From Methylophaga sp. OBS3 (GTDB taxonomy: Bacteria > Pseudomonadota > Gammaproteobacteria > Nitrosococcales > Methylophagaceae): 64,000 nucleotides of DNA. A model generated the notes under the pieces. The model ran no database searches, was not told the DNA's origin, and worked only from the letters and a program-made list of their open reading frames with translations. The stretch spans positions 496,001 through 560,000 of the forward strand of contig NZ_JAPDMU010000001.1 of NCBI RefSeq assembly GCF_026319325.1, read 5' to 3'. The translations under genes were made by a program, and so were the position numbers. Positions 9,513 through 21,748 of the stretch are shown piece by piece (position 1 is the first letter of the stretch; every line of letters starts with the position of its first letter).

Positions 9513-10616
9513 GTGGACATGACCCCTTACCTCAAATTGATGGCAGAAAAACAAGCGTCGGATATGTTTTTCTGTACCGGCACGGAGCCACAAATAAAAA
9601 TCCAAAAAGTGATTCGTCCAGTCGGTAACAAAAAGCTTGGACCTGGCGAAGTGAAAGACATGGCCTATTCACTGATGAATAGTGAACAGGCTGAAGAGTT
9701 TGAAGAAACACTTGAGATGAACTTTGCCGTGCCCTTATCGGGTGTGGGTCGTTTCCGGGTAAACATCTTCCGTCAGCGTGGTGAAGTGTCGATGGTTATT
9801 CGCTTTATCCGCACCCATATTCCAAACTTTGATGAAATGAACCTACCTGATGTTTTGGGTAGCGTCATTATGGAACACCGTGGCTTAATCTTGGTTGTTG
9901 GTGCCACAGGTAGTGGTAAGTCAACAACGCTGGCTGCCATGATTGGTCATCGCAACCGTAATTCCAGTTCTCATATTTTGACCATCGAAGATCCATTGGA
10001 GTTTGTGCACACTCACGATCGTTCAATCGTGCAACAACGTGAAGTCGGTATTGATACGTTGTCTTACGAAAATGCATTGAAAAATGCATTACGTGAAGCG
10101 CCTGATGTCATTTTGATTGGTGAGATCCGTGATATGGACACCATGAAACATGCAATTCAGTATTCTGAAACGGGTCACCTATGCTTAGCAACATTACATG
10201 CCAATAATGCTAACCAAGCATTAGATCGCATTTTGAATTTCTTCCCTGAAGTGATGCACCGTCAATTACTGATGGATCTGTCGCTAAATTTGCGCGCCGT
10301 CGTATCACAACGTTTATTACCTACTAAAGATACGGGAACACTAGTCCCAGCAGTAGAGGTAATGATGTCATCGCCATTTATCAGCGAGCTGATTAGCAAA
10401 GGTGATATTGGTGGCATCAAAGCGGCAATGAAAGAGAGTAGTGAGCCTGGTACGATAACCTTTGATCAGGCTTTGTTGAAACTTTATAGTGACGGCAAAA
10501 TTACCGAAGAAGAGGCATTACGAAACGCCGATTCACGTAATGATTTGAGTTTAGAAATCCGGTTGAATAGCAGTCATGATGATGATGGAAACGAGAGTGA
10601 GTTAATTCTCAGCTAA
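9513..10616 (+). CDS. pilU: PilU-type type IV pilus retraction ATPase
   Basis: About 367 residues. It is a PilT/PilU-family hexameric ATPase with Walker A GATGSGKST, the Asp-box IEDPLEF, Walker B VILIGEIRD and the His-box ATLHANNA. The extended acidic C-terminus and the N-terminal MTPYLKLM favour PilU over PilT. GTG 9513 is preferred over ATG 9498 because GGGAG at 9500-9504 lies 8 bases before it and the N-terminus then matches PilU proteins; ATG 9519 is also possible. PilU normally lies next to pilT, but here it is alone between dnaE and accA. It may serve a pilus encoded elsewhere or the machine at 35.9-47 kb. Confidence 0.88.
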   Translation: MDMTPYLKLMAEKQASDMFFCTGTEPQIKIQKVIRPVGNKKLGPGEVKDMAYSLMNSEQAEEFEETLEMNFAVPLSGVGRFRVNIFRQRGEVSMVIRFIRTHIPNFDEMNLPDVLGSVIMEHRGLILVVGATGSGKSTTLAAMIGHRNRNSSSHILTIEDPLEFVHTHDRSIVQQREVGIDTLSYENALKNALREAPDVILIGEIRDMDTMKHAIQYSETGHLCLATLHANNANQALDRILNFFPEVMHRQLLMDLSLNLRAVVSQRLLPTKDTGTLVPAVEVMMSSPFISELISKGDIGGIKAAMKESSEPGTITFDQALLKLYSDGKITEEEALRNADSRNDLSLEIRLNSSHDDDGNESELILS

Positions 10617-10677
10617 AAGTCCATCGCAATGAGTGTGTATAATTCGCCTTATCCCAAAAATAATAGGTCCTTTTGTA

Positions 10678-11634
10678 ATGCAGTTAAATTTCCTTGACTA
10701 CGAGCAACCGATTGCAGAATTAGAAGCAAAAATCGAAGAGCTTCGCTACATGAGCAATGACACGGATCTCAATATCACGGAAGAAATCCAGAAGCTGAAA
10801 GCTAAAAGCGAGTCGCTGACCAAGTCGATTTTTTCCTCATTAACGCCTTGGCAAGTGACACAAATGGCGCGTCATCCACAGCGTCCTTACACTCTGGATT
10901 ACATCAAGCATCTCATCACCGACTTTGAAGAGTTACATGGTGACCGTACTTATGCTGATGATGCGGCTTTAGTTACCGGTATGGGCCGTTTTAACGGTCA
11001 ACCAGTGATTGTGATTGGCCATCAAAAAGGCCGTGATACCAAAGAGAAAGTTGCGCGTAATTTTGGTATGCCGCGTCCAGAAGGTTACCGTAAAGCCTTA
11101 CGTGTGATGAAACTGGCTGAACGCTTTAACTTACCCGTATTAACATTTATTGATACGCCAGGTGCTTATCCGGGTATCGGCGCCGAAGAGCGGGGTCAAA
11201 GTGAAGCGATTGCCCGCAACCTATTTGAAATGGCACAACTGAAAACACCAATCCTGAGTACCGTTATCGGTGAAGGTGGCTCAGGTGGCGCTTTAGCCGT
11301 TGGTGTTGCTGATCACTTGATGATGCTGCAATACAGTATTTATTCAGTTATTTCTCCAGAAGGTTGTGCATCAATTTTGTGGAAAAGTGCTGAAAAAGCA
11401 TCTGACGCCGCAGCGACTTTGGGCGTAACTTCTGAACGACTCAAATCACTTAAATTAATTGATGAAGTGATTAATGAGCCATTGGGTGGCGCACACCGTG
11501 ATGTTGACTTGATGGTCAGCAACATGAAAAAAGCCATCAGCACTAAGTTAAAACAACTTCAAGCAATGCCTGTTGAAGAACTCATTAAACGCCGTCAAGC
11601 GCGCCTGATGGAATACGGTGCATTTGAGGGATAG
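10678..11634 (+). CDS. accA: Acetyl-CoA carboxylase carboxyltransferase subunit alpha
   Basis: 318 residues, the usual AccA length, beginning [22 protein letters not shown] as in gammaproteobacterial homologues. With AccD it forms the carboxyltransferase that makes malonyl-CoA for fatty-acid synthesis. The crotonase-like core is visible ([32 protein letters not shown]). The start at ATG 10678 is chosen over an upstream in-frame codon at 10633 because the N-terminus then matches the family. tilS follows after 9 bases. Confidence 0.96.
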   Translation: MQLNFLDYEQPIAELEAKIEELRYMSNDTDLNITEEIQKLKAKSESLTKSIFSSLTPWQVTQMARHPQRPYTLDYIKHLITDFEELHGDRTYADDAALVTGMGRFNGQPVIVIGHQKGRDTKEKVARNFGMPRPEGYRKALRVMKLAERFNLPVLTFIDTPGAYPGIGAEERGQSEAIARNLFEMAQLKTPILSTVIGEGGSGGALAVGVADHLMMLQYSIYSVISPEGCASILWKSAEKASDAAATLGVTSERLKSLKLIDEVINEPLGGAHRDVDLMVSNMKKAISTKLKQLQAMPVEELIKRRQARLMEYGAFEG

Positions 11635-11643
11635 TTTTACTGC

Positions 11644-12963
11644 GTGATGATTAACACGCAGCAGCTTGTTGCTAAATTACAGCCCTACCTGAATGGCCAG
11701 CCTTTATGGCTGGCTTTCAGTGGCGGTTTAGATTCCACTGTTTTAACGCACCTTCTGGCAAATTCTTTTGACGATTTGCCATTACGACTGGTTCACGTCA
11801 ATCACCAACTAAATCCCAACTCTGGCCAATGGGCAAATCAGTGTCAGCAGTTTGCAGATACACTTGGTTTACCCATTACAACACTTACTGTTAACGTCGA
11901 TTTATCATCCGGTGCGAGTCTTGAAGCTGCGGCTAGACAAGCGCGTTATGACGCTATTGCTAGGCATATTGGCGATGATGGCATTTTAGTAACGGGGCAG
12001 CATTTACAAGATCAAGCTGAAACCTTGATGCTGCAATTACTGAGAGGGGCGGGTAATCGTGGATTATCGGCGATGTCATTTGCCAGTAAATGGCACAAGA
12101 TGACGATTCTTCGACCATTGCTACAAATCGAACAGTCCGAATTGGTGGCTTATGCCACTCATCATCAATTGCCTTATGTTGATGACCCAAGTAATGATGA
12201 TGACTCGATTCAGCGTAATTTTTTACGTCATAAAATTTGGCCATTACTAAAAACACGTTGGCCAGCCGTTAATCAATTGCTATCTCGTAGTGCCGATCAT
12301 TTACGTGAAGCGCAAAGCTTGCTCGATGAAATGGCTGAGTCAGACTTAAAACTGATTAGTGCTAATTTTGTAGAGAAAACCTTATCGTGTTCAGCTTTGT
12401 TAGCATTATCACCAGCAAGACAACGCAACGTATTACGTTATTTTTTACATCTAACTACCAGCCCATTACCGACAACCGTAATTTTGCAGAAAATTATTGA
12501 TGAAGTTTGCGCTGCAAAACTTGATGCACAGCCATTAGTGCAATGGTCTGGTAATGAAGCTAGACGTTTTGGTGACAAATTGTATGTTCAAAAGTCATTG
12601 CCTGAAGTACCCCCAGATTGGTTTACAAACATTAATAAACCCTCGTCAGTAGGCTTGCCAGACGGTCGTTACCTTGATTGGAAAAAGGTGAGTTCAGGGA
12701 TTAAGCAAGGGTGTTTTGATGCGGGACTGACTGTCCGATTTCGTCAGGGGGGCGAGAAAATTCAGTTAGCAGGGCACTTGCATAGACATGATTTAAAAAA
12801 CTGTTTGCAGCAATGGCAAATTCCGCCTTGGCAACGCGTGCGCTTACCTTTGCTATTTGCGGGGGAAGAGTTACTCGCTGTTGCAGATCATGCAATCAGC
12901 GCAAAAGCTCTGACAGCAGAGGGTGAACAAGGCTGGTGGCCTTTCGTGCGAGATGCAGATTAG
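11644..12963 (+). CDS. tilS: tRNA(Ile)-lysidine synthetase
   Basis: 439 residues. It is an N-type ATP pyrophosphatase with the PP-loop SGGLDST near residue 26, followed by LVHVNHQLNP and GQHLQDQAETLMLQLLRG. A substrate-specificity domain and a C-terminal TilS domain follow. It converts cytidine 34 of the CAU tRNA-Ile to lysidine. The start is either GTG 11644 or the adjacent ATG 11647. The position directly after accA is the common gammaproteobacterial arrangement. Confidence 0.94.
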   Translation: MMINTQQLVAKLQPYLNGQPLWLAFSGGLDSTVLTHLLANSFDDLPLRLVHVNHQLNPNSGQWANQCQQFADTLGLPITTLTVNVDLSSGASLEAAARQARYDAIARHIGDDGILVTGQHLQDQAETLMLQLLRGAGNRGLSAMSFASKWHKMTILRPLLQIEQSELVAYATHHQLPYVDDPSNDDDSIQRNFLRHKIWPLLKTRWPAVNQLLSRSADHLREAQSLLDEMAESDLKLISANFVEKTLSCSALLALSPARQRNVLRYFLHLTTSPLPTTVILQKIIDEVCAAKLDAQPLVQWSGNEARRFGDKLYVQKSLPEVPPDWFTNINKPSSVGLPDGRYLDWKKVSSGIKQGCFDAGLTVRFRQGGEKIQLAGHLHRHDLKNCLQQWQIPPWQRVRLPLLFAGEELLAVADHAISAKALTAEGEQGWWPFVRDAD

Positions 12964-13051
12964 ACAGATTTTTAATTGAGCGAAAAGGGCAATTCTGATA
13001 CTTTATGTGCTTATTTGCGCGCTGCCATTCCGGCCTGCCTAGAAAAGTTGA

Positions 13052-14700
<1,649 letters not shown>

Positions 14701-14701
<1 letters not shown>

Positions 14702-15537
14702 TGAATTTATGTGGTTTTGAAGTTGGCGAAAAGCAGCCACTGTTTTTGATTGCCGGTACCTGTGTCATTGAAAGTGAACAAATGACACTTGATGTTGCAG
14801 GTCAACTAAAAGAAATCTGTGACAATCTCGGTATTTCGCTTATTTATAAGTCATCTTTTGATAAAGCAAACCGTACTTCGACCAAAACCTATCGTGGTCC
14901 TGGTTTAGAAGCCGGTTTAAAAGTACTTGAAGAAGTCAAAAAACAATACGGCCTGCCAGTATTAACAGACGTTCATGAAGACACGCCTTTAGCAGAAGTC
15001 GCTAGTGTTGTAGACGTATTACAGACACCAGCTTTTCTGTGTCGTCAAACAAACTTCATCGTTAATGTTGCTAGCCAAGGCCTACCGGTTAATATCAAAA
15101 AAGGTCAGTTCCTTGCGCCATGGGACATGATTCATGTCGCCGAAAAAGCAAAATCAACTGGCAACGAACAAATTATGTTGTGTGACCGAGGCACCTCTTT
15201 TGGTTACAACACGTTAATTTCTGATATGCGTGGTTTGGCGACCATGCGTCAAATGGACTGTCCTGTTGTTTTTGATGCAACGCACTCAGTTCAACAACCG
15301 GGTGGTCAAGGCGGTAAAAGCGGTGGGCAACGTCAGTTTGTACCTGTTATAGCGAGAGCCGCAGTTGCTAGTGGTGTAGCAGGGGTATTTATGGAAACTC
15401 ACCCTGATCCTGAAAAAGCCTTAAGTGATGGACCGAATTCATGGCCGCTAGGCCAAATGCAGGCTTTGCTAGAAACGCTGATCGCCATCGACAAAACAGT
15501 CAAACAACAAGATTTTATTGAAGATCAGTTTTTATAA
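14701..15537 (+). CDS. kdsA: 3-deoxy-8-phosphooctulonate synthase (KDO-8-P synthase), Cys/metal type
   Basis: 278 residues. It condenses arabinose-5-phosphate and PEP in the Kdo branch of lipopolysaccharide synthesis. Family motifs [32 protein letters not shown] and FDATHSVQ are visible. The active-site position that is Asn in the E. coli metal-free enzyme is Cys here (C21 in GTCVIES), as in the metal-dependent Aquifex enzyme. The more usual GPC is GTC. The start codon shares a base with the pyrG stop, so the two are translationally coupled. Confidence 0.95.
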
Positions 15538-15547
15538 TCGAGCAAAA

Positions 15548-15561
15548 CCGGCTTTGGCCGG
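15548..15561 (+). other. Short hairpin between kdsA and eno
   Basis: CCGGC-TTTG-GCCGG forms a 5-bp GC-only stem with a 4-base loop, 20 bases before the eno start. There is no T-run, so it is not a typical terminator. It may stabilise or separate the mRNA ends of kdsA and the highly expressed eno. Confidence 0.4.
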
Positions 15562-15568
15562 CAATTGA

Positions 15569-16858
<1,290 letters not shown>

Positions 16859-16871
16859 TGCAGGTTAGGCT

Positions 16872-17156
16872 ATGAAGCCAGTGATGATCTTGCTGATCGC
16901 TATTATGGTGGTTCTGCAGTATCGTCTCTGGCTAAGCCATGACGGTCTGCCGTCATTACTCCGTTTGCATTATGCTGTTGAAAAACAGCGCCAAGATAAT
17001 GAAAAACTGGAAGAGCGAAATGCTGTTTTAGCAGCAGAAGTAGCCGATTTAAAGAGTGGTCTTGATGCGCTTGAAGAACGTGCTCGTAGTGAGCTCGGTA
17101 TGATCAAGCCGGATGAAACCTTCTTTCATGTAATCGAACCGCAAACGAATGACTGA
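16872..17156 (+). CDS. ftsB: Cell division protein FtsB
   Basis: 94 residues. A single N-terminal transmembrane segment (about 3-19) is followed by a coiled coil (about 35-75) with heptad-spaced L, E and K. The C-terminus has the ARSELGMIKPDE motif typical of FtsB. The protein forms the FtsQBL complex in the divisome. Its location between eno and ispD is conserved. It overlaps ispD by 8 bases. Confidence 0.95.
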   Translation: MKPVMILLIAIMVVLQYRLWLSHDGLPSLLRLHYAVEKQRQDNEKLEERNAVLAAEVADLKSGLDALEERARSELGMIKPDETFFHVIEPQTND

Positions 17157-17856
17157 ACAAGTCTGGGCAATCGTTCCGGCTGCCGGCAATGGCAGCCGAA
17201 TGCGGGCAAATCGACCAAAGCAATATCTCCAACTGCATGATAGACCCGTTATTATGCATACGCTTGAGCGTCTGGCGAGCCACCCCAAAATTTCAGGTGT
17301 GGTAGTGTCCATTGCTGATGACGATCCTTACTGGCAATCACTGCCAATTCCACAAGAATGGCCAATCCATTGTGCGACTGGTGGTGCCGAGCGCTCAGAC
17401 TCGGTATTAAGCGCACTGAATCTTCTCAATACCATAACTCATGATGATCCTTGGGTATTGGTGCACGATGCTGCACGCCCATGTCTAAGACATGAAGATA
17501 TTGATTTGATGTTGAGTACACTGTCACATGATGCTGTTGGCGGCATATTGGGTATACCCGTTACTGAAACTGTTAAACGGGTAGATAGTCAAAATCGCAT
17601 TATCGAAACCGTTAGTCGTGATAATCTCTGGCGAGCTGCAACGCCACAGATGTTTAGGCTAGATAATTTGCGAAATGCCCTTGAACATACACGTCAGGCG
17701 CAATGTAAAGTCACGGATGAAGCAAGTGCGATTGAATATGCAGGTTATCAACCTAAGATGGTAGAGGGACATGCCGATAATTTAAAAATTACTCTGCCAC
17801 AAGACTTAGCGTTGGCAGCATTATATTTGCAACAGCAACGTGGAGAGTGTGAATGA
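17149..17856 (+). CDS. ispD: 2-C-methyl-D-erythritol 4-phosphate cytidylyltransferase
   Basis: 235 residues of the GT-A-like nucleotidyltransferase fold. The CTP-binding signature is [17 protein letters not shown] at the N-terminus, and [10 protein letters not shown] and VTDEAS are conserved. It makes CDP-methylerythritol in the MEP isoprenoid pathway. It overlaps both ftsB (8 bases) and ispF (4 bases). Confidence 0.96.
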   Translation: MTEQVWAIVPAAGNGSRMRANRPKQYLQLHDRPVIMHTLERLASHPKISGVVVSIADDDPYWQSLPIPQEWPIHCATGGAERSDSVLSALNLLNTITHDDPWVLVHDAARPCLRHEDIDLMLSTLSHDAVGGILGIPVTETVKRVDSQNRIIETVSRDNLWRAATPQMFRLDNLRNALEHTRQAQCKVTDEASAIEYAGYQPKMVEGHADNLKITLPQDLALAALYLQQQRGECE

Positions 17857-18335
17857 GAGTCGGTCATGGTTACGATGTACATCGTTTTAAGGAAGGCCCA
17901 AAGCTAATTATTGGTGGCGTTAACATTCCACATCCTATGGGGCTTGAAGCTCACTCGGATGGTGATGTGCTGATCCATGCTATTTGTGATGCTATTTTAG
18001 GTGCCGCTGGTCTATGGGACGTCGGTCATCATTTTCCGGATACAGACCATGCTTATGCTGGTATTGATAGCCGAATTTTATTACGTCGTGTTGTTGCCGA
18101 TATTCATCATTTGGGCTGGCAAATTGTCAATATTGACAGTACTGTCGTTGCGCAAAACCCAAAACTATCGCCGTATATTCCACAAATGCGTGAATTGCTT
18201 GCAGAAGATATTCGTACCGAAGTAAGTGCAATTAACATTAAAGCAACGACTACTGAAAAACTTGGTTTTACCGGGCGTGAAGAGGGTATTGCTGCGCATG
18301 CCGTTGTGTTATTGGAACGGGATCGTAGTTATTAA
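17853..18335 (+). CDS. ispF: 2-C-methyl-D-erythritol 2,4-cyclodiphosphate synthase
   Basis: 160 residues, full length for IspF. The zinc ligands D8, H10 (GYDVHRF) and H42 ([13 protein letters not shown]) are visible, along with [15 protein letters not shown] near the C-terminus. It works two steps after IspD in the MEP pathway. The stop overlaps the truD start as TAATG. Confidence 0.96.
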   Translation: MRVGHGYDVHRFKEGPKLIIGGVNIPHPMGLEAHSDGDVLIHAICDAILGAAGLWDVGHHFPDTDHAYAGIDSRILLRRVVADIHHLGWQIVNIDSTVVAQNPKLSPYIPQMRELLAEDIRTEVSAINIKATTTEKLGFTGREEGIAAHAVVLLERDRSY

Positions 18336-19390
18336 TGATGGATTTTAGCCAGCTCCACCGAGTTGCCGATATTGCTGGTTGTCAGGCAACCATTCGTGCA
18401 ACTGAAGCCGATTTTCATGTTGCTGAGCAATTGCCATTTACACCAGAAGGTGTGGGCAGTCATGTCTGGTTGTATGTACAAAAAATTGGTACCAACACTG
18501 ACTGGTTATCCCAGCAAATCGCAAGATTTGCTAACGTTTCGCCAGTTGCCGTTGGGTATGCCGGGTTAAAAGACCGTCATGCCGTTACCTGCCAATGGTT
18601 TAGCGTTAACTTGCAAGGCTTACCTGAGCCAGACTGGTCTCAGATTGAAGGTCCAGAACTCACTATCCTCAAGAAAGTTCGCCATAGTAAAAAGTTAAAA
18701 CGAGGTGCCTTGGGCGGTAATCAATTTAAATTACGTCTGACGCAGATTCAGGGTGATAAAGCCCTTTGGCAAGCCAATCTTGAGCGGGTCGCAAAGTATG
18801 GTGTGCCAAATTACTTTGCGGAGCAGCGCTTTGGTAGACAAGGATTAAACCTTGTTAAAGCTAACGATTGGTTTAATGGTGGTCCTGCACCGCAGAAGAA
18901 AAATCAGCGTAGTATGATTATTTCGGCAGCGCGAAGTTGGCTTTATAACTTGGTGTTATCTGAGCGTATCAAACAGCAAAATTGGAATCAGGCATTGGCT
19001 GGCGATATCATGCTGTTAAGTGGTACTCGTGCGAGTTACTTCTTAGCTGAAGCGGCAGATGATGTTATTGAAAAACGACTGTTAGAAATGGATATTCACC
19101 CAACAGGCCCTCTTTGGGGTAAAGGTGAAGCGCCGAATAAATTGCAAAGTTTAGCTCTAGAAAATGAAGTTCTAGCTGACTGGTCTCAATGGCAAACATC
19201 ACTCGAAGGACTTGGTTTAAGCCATGAACGACGTGCATTAAGATTATTTCCAGAAAATTTCACTTGGGAGTTTTCGGATGATGATAGCTTGACCATTGCT
19301 TTTGATTTACCTCCGGGGAGTTATGCAACGGCGGTATTAAGAGAGTTGGCGTTGATAACTGACGCTAGTGGCAGTAAAACTGATATTTAA
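18335..19390 (+). CDS. truD: tRNA pseudouridine(13) synthase TruD
   Basis: 351 residues. The catalytic aspartate is D80 in GLKDRHAVTCQ, and the TruD-specific NYFAEQRFG motif is present. It isomerises U13 in tRNA-Glu. It follows ispF directly, as in E. coli, but the usual downstream surE is missing here and a DUF1223 gene comes next. Start is ATG 18335 or ATG 18338. Confidence 0.95.
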   Translation: MMDFSQLHRVADIAGCQATIRATEADFHVAEQLPFTPEGVGSHVWLYVQKIGTNTDWLSQQIARFANVSPVAVGYAGLKDRHAVTCQWFSVNLQGLPEPDWSQIEGPELTILKKVRHSKKLKRGALGGNQFKLRLTQIQGDKALWQANLERVAKYGVPNYFAEQRFGRQGLNLVKANDWFNGGPAPQKKNQRSMIISAARSWLYNLVLSERIKQQNWNQALAGDIMLLSGTRASYFLAEAADDVIEKRLLEMDIHPTGPLWGKGEAPNKLQSLALENEVLADWSQWQTSLEGLGLSHERRALRLFPENFTWEFSDDDSLTIAFDLPPGSYATAVLRELALITDASGSKTDI

Positions 19391-19430
19391 TATTGTCGAA
19401 CGTATCAGTTAAGGTTTTGGGAGCAATGCA

Positions 19431-20210
19431 ATGCAAATTCTACAAAACACAATACTGATTCTATTACTTGCTTCACCATTGGGTGCTATTGCTCAAGAGT
19501 GGCAAGCAAAATCGACCGACCATCATACGGCGTTACTTGAAATGTTTGTTTCTGAAGGGTGTGGCTTATGTCCTGCTGCGGAACATTACGTTAATCATTT
19601 GCCGGAAAAAGGTATTACAGATGATGAACTTATTGTTCTAACGTTTCATATTGATTACCTCAATAGCAAAAAAGGCTGGGTTGATAAATTTGCAAAGCCA
19701 ACGTTCAGTGAAAGACAAATTCAGTTAGCGCATCTAAACCGTTATGAAAATATCTTTACCCCTGAACTCGTAGTGAGTGGGGAGACAGTTCATAGCTGGG
19801 AAGAGCAATTAATTGATGTGGTTGGCTTTTTAAATCATTACAAATCTGAAGCAGATATTTCACTGAATATTGAACAAAAAACATCTGATAATTTAATAGT
19901 CGATGTCTCATTGCAGCTTCGAGGCGAAGAGAACCGTGAGTTCAGTAAACTTTATTTAGCTGTGACCGAAGATGATGTGTTTAGTGAAGTCCGAGGTGGT
20001 GATAATGCAGGGCGGGACTTTAATCATCAGAACTTAGTTCGCACATGGCTAGGGCCATTCGATTTAGCAACTGATGGCAGTACAAATATTCAACAAGAGA
20101 TTAGTTTGGCAGATGATTGGCAACAAACGTCATTAACGGTGGTGGCAGTTGTACAAAATCTATCTGATGGTTATGTATTACAAGCACTTGCGGTGCCTTT
20201 AGAGAGATAG
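19431..20210 (+). CDS. Secreted DUF1223 thioredoxin-like protein
   Basis: 259 residues. A signal peptide is likely (about 1-21, ending AIAQ). The mature part starts with a thioredoxin-like segment, ALLEMFVSEGCGLCPAAEHY, with a C-x2-C pair (CGLC) where the family usually has CSSCPPAD. This agrees with DUF1223 proteins, whose function is not established. Ribosome site GGGAG lies at 19419-19423. cysG follows 7 bases later, so co-transcription is likely. A periplasmic thiol or metal role would be a guess. Confidence 0.75.
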   Translation: MQILQNTILILLLASPLGAIAQEWQAKSTDHHTALLEMFVSEGCGLCPAAEHYVNHLPEKGITDDELIVLTFHIDYLNSKKGWVDKFAKPTFSERQIQLAHLNRYENIFTPELVVSGETVHSWEEQLIDVVGFLNHYKSEADISLNIEQKTSDNLIVDVSLQLRGEENREFSKLYLAVTEDDVFSEVRGGDNAGRDFNHQNLVRTWLGPFDLATDGSTNIQQEISLADDWQQTSLTVVAVVQNLSDGYVLQALAVPLER

Positions 20211-20217
20211 TTCCATA

Positions 20218-21612
20218 ATGGAGTTTTTACCAATTTTTATCGACCTCAAACGAGGCAGTTGTTTGGTGGTTGGTGGCGGTGATATCGCGGCTAGAAAAGC
20301 AGCTTTATTGCTTAAAGCGCAAGCAAAAGTAACCATTATTTCGCCAGAAATATCTCTTATGACACAACAACTGTTGGGTGCCCCAGAAAACTCTGGTCGG
20401 GTTCAATGGTTAAAAGCCAATTTTGGTCCTGATTATCTATATGCACAGGTGTTAGTCATTGCTGCAACCGATGATAATTCGGTTAATCATGCTGTATATC
20501 AGGCTGCGAAAAAACGTCGTATTCCAGTTAATGTCGCTGATGAGCCGACAATGTGTGACTTTATCTTAGCCTCAATCTTAGATCGTTCACCTATCGTCGT
20601 TGCGGTATCTAGCGGTGGTCAGTCACCGATATTGGCTAGACAACTACGCGCACGTTTAGAAACGCTTATTCCACCAAGTTATAGCCGTCTGGGTAATTTA
20701 ATGGGGGAATATCGTCAGGCGGTAAAAGATAAATTTAAAAAATTAAGCCAGCGTCGTCGTTTTTGGGAGTCTGTCCTTCAAGGCCCAGTTGCTGATCATG
20801 TTCTAGCAGGCCGTGATGCCTTAGCAGAAGAAACGTTAAAAAAACTTATTGAGATTGATAACCCTGACGAATTTTCACAAGGCGAAGTTTATTTAGTAGG
20901 TGCTGGTCCCGGTGATCCTGATCTGCTGACATTTAAAGCTTTGCGTCTAATGCAACAAGCTGACGTTGTCTTTTATGATCGATTGGTCAGTAAAGAAGTA
21001 TTGGATTTAGTAAGAAAAGAAGCCGACTTAGTTTATGTGGGTAAACAACGTAGCTGGCACTTTAAACGTCAGGATGAAATTAATCAGCTTTTACTTGAAC
21101 ATGCCCAGCAAGGTAAACGGGTATTACGTCTAAAAGGCGGTGATCCATTTATCTTTGGTCGTGGTGGTGAAGAAATTGCCACATTAGCTGATCACAATAT
21201 TCCTTTTCAGGTGGTGCCAGGTATTACGGCTGCCTCGGGGTGCGCATGTTATGCGGGTATTCCATTAACTCATCGTGACTATTCGCAAAGTTGTATTTTT
21301 GTAACGGGACAGCTCAAAGAAGGTGAGTTGGTCTTGAACTGGCCTGCCTTAGTACAACCAAGACAAACTGTGGTTGTTTATATGGGCTTAGCCGGTCTCC
21401 CTGAACTTAGTAAACAATTACAGGCACATGGCATGTCGCCTGATATGCCTGCAGCTTTAGTTCAACAGGGGACAACCGAACATCAAAAAGTATGGGTTTC
21501 AACTATCGCCGATTTACCTGAACTCGCAGAGCGTGAACAGCCCGTCGCACCGACATTATTGATCATTGGTGAGGTGGTGCAACTTCATGGTCAGTTAGCT
21601 TGGTTTAATTAA
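20218..21612 (+). CDS. cysG: Siroheme synthase CysG (trifunctional)
   Basis: 464 residues, the complete CysG architecture. The N-terminal precorrin-2 dehydrogenase/ferrochelatase has the NAD motif VVGGGDIAARKA (residues about 17-28). From about residue 222 an SAM uroporphyrinogen-III methyltransferase follows, with VYLVGAGPGDPDLLT, GDPFIFGRGGEE and VVPGITAASG. It makes siroheme for sulfite and nitrite reductases. The product of a single fused gene matches gammaproteobacterial CysG. Confidence 0.95.
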   Translation: MEFLPIFIDLKRGSCLVVGGGDIAARKAALLLKAQAKVTIISPEISLMTQQLLGAPENSGRVQWLKANFGPDYLYAQVLVIAATDDNSVNHAVYQAAKKRRIPVNVADEPTMCDFILASILDRSPIVVAVSSGGQSPILARQLRARLETLIPPSYSRLGNLMGEYRQAVKDKFKKLSQRRRFWESVLQGPVADHVLAGRDALAEETLKKLIEIDNPDEFSQGEVYLVGAGPGDPDLLTFKALRLMQQADVVFYDRLVSKEVLDLVRKEADLVYVGKQRSWHFKRQDEINQLLLEHAQQGKRVLRLKGGDPFIFGRGGEEIATLADHNIPFQVVPGITAASGCACYAGIPLTHRDYSQSCIFVTGQLKEGELVLNWPALVQPRQTVVVYMGLAGLPELSKQLQAHGMSPDMPAALVQQGTTEHQKVWVSTIADLPELAEREQPVAPTLLIIGEVVQLHGQLAWFN

Positions 21613-21645
21613 TAAAATCAATAGTTAAGGAGCGTTACTTCAAAA

Positions 21646-21690
21646 TAGGAATTTTTCCTAATCCCTTGGCATATAAGGCCATGCTAGCAT
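21646..21690 (+). promoter_or_regulatory. Two palindromes upstream of the TonB-dependent receptor
   Basis: TAGGAATTTTTCCTA at 21646-21660 is an inverted repeat (TAGGAA-N3-TTCCTA) of the same form as those near 33.3-35.5 kb. ATGCTAGCAT at 21681-21690 is a perfect 10-bp palindrome. A possible -10 (TATAAG, 21672-21677) lies between them. They are likely operator or promoter elements of the receptor gene. No cobalamin riboswitch or obvious Fur box was seen in this 136-base gap. Confidence 0.4.
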
Positions 21691-21748
21691 CCCAACAGCT
21701 TATTTTTAAAAGCTAAAGATAACAAAACAATTATAACTGGGAGAGAGT

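Noticed and set aside
21613-21748. Cobalamin riboswitch upstream of the TonB receptor
   Set aside because: The gap is only 136 bases and shows no B12-box-like or multi-helix structure typical of that riboswitch.
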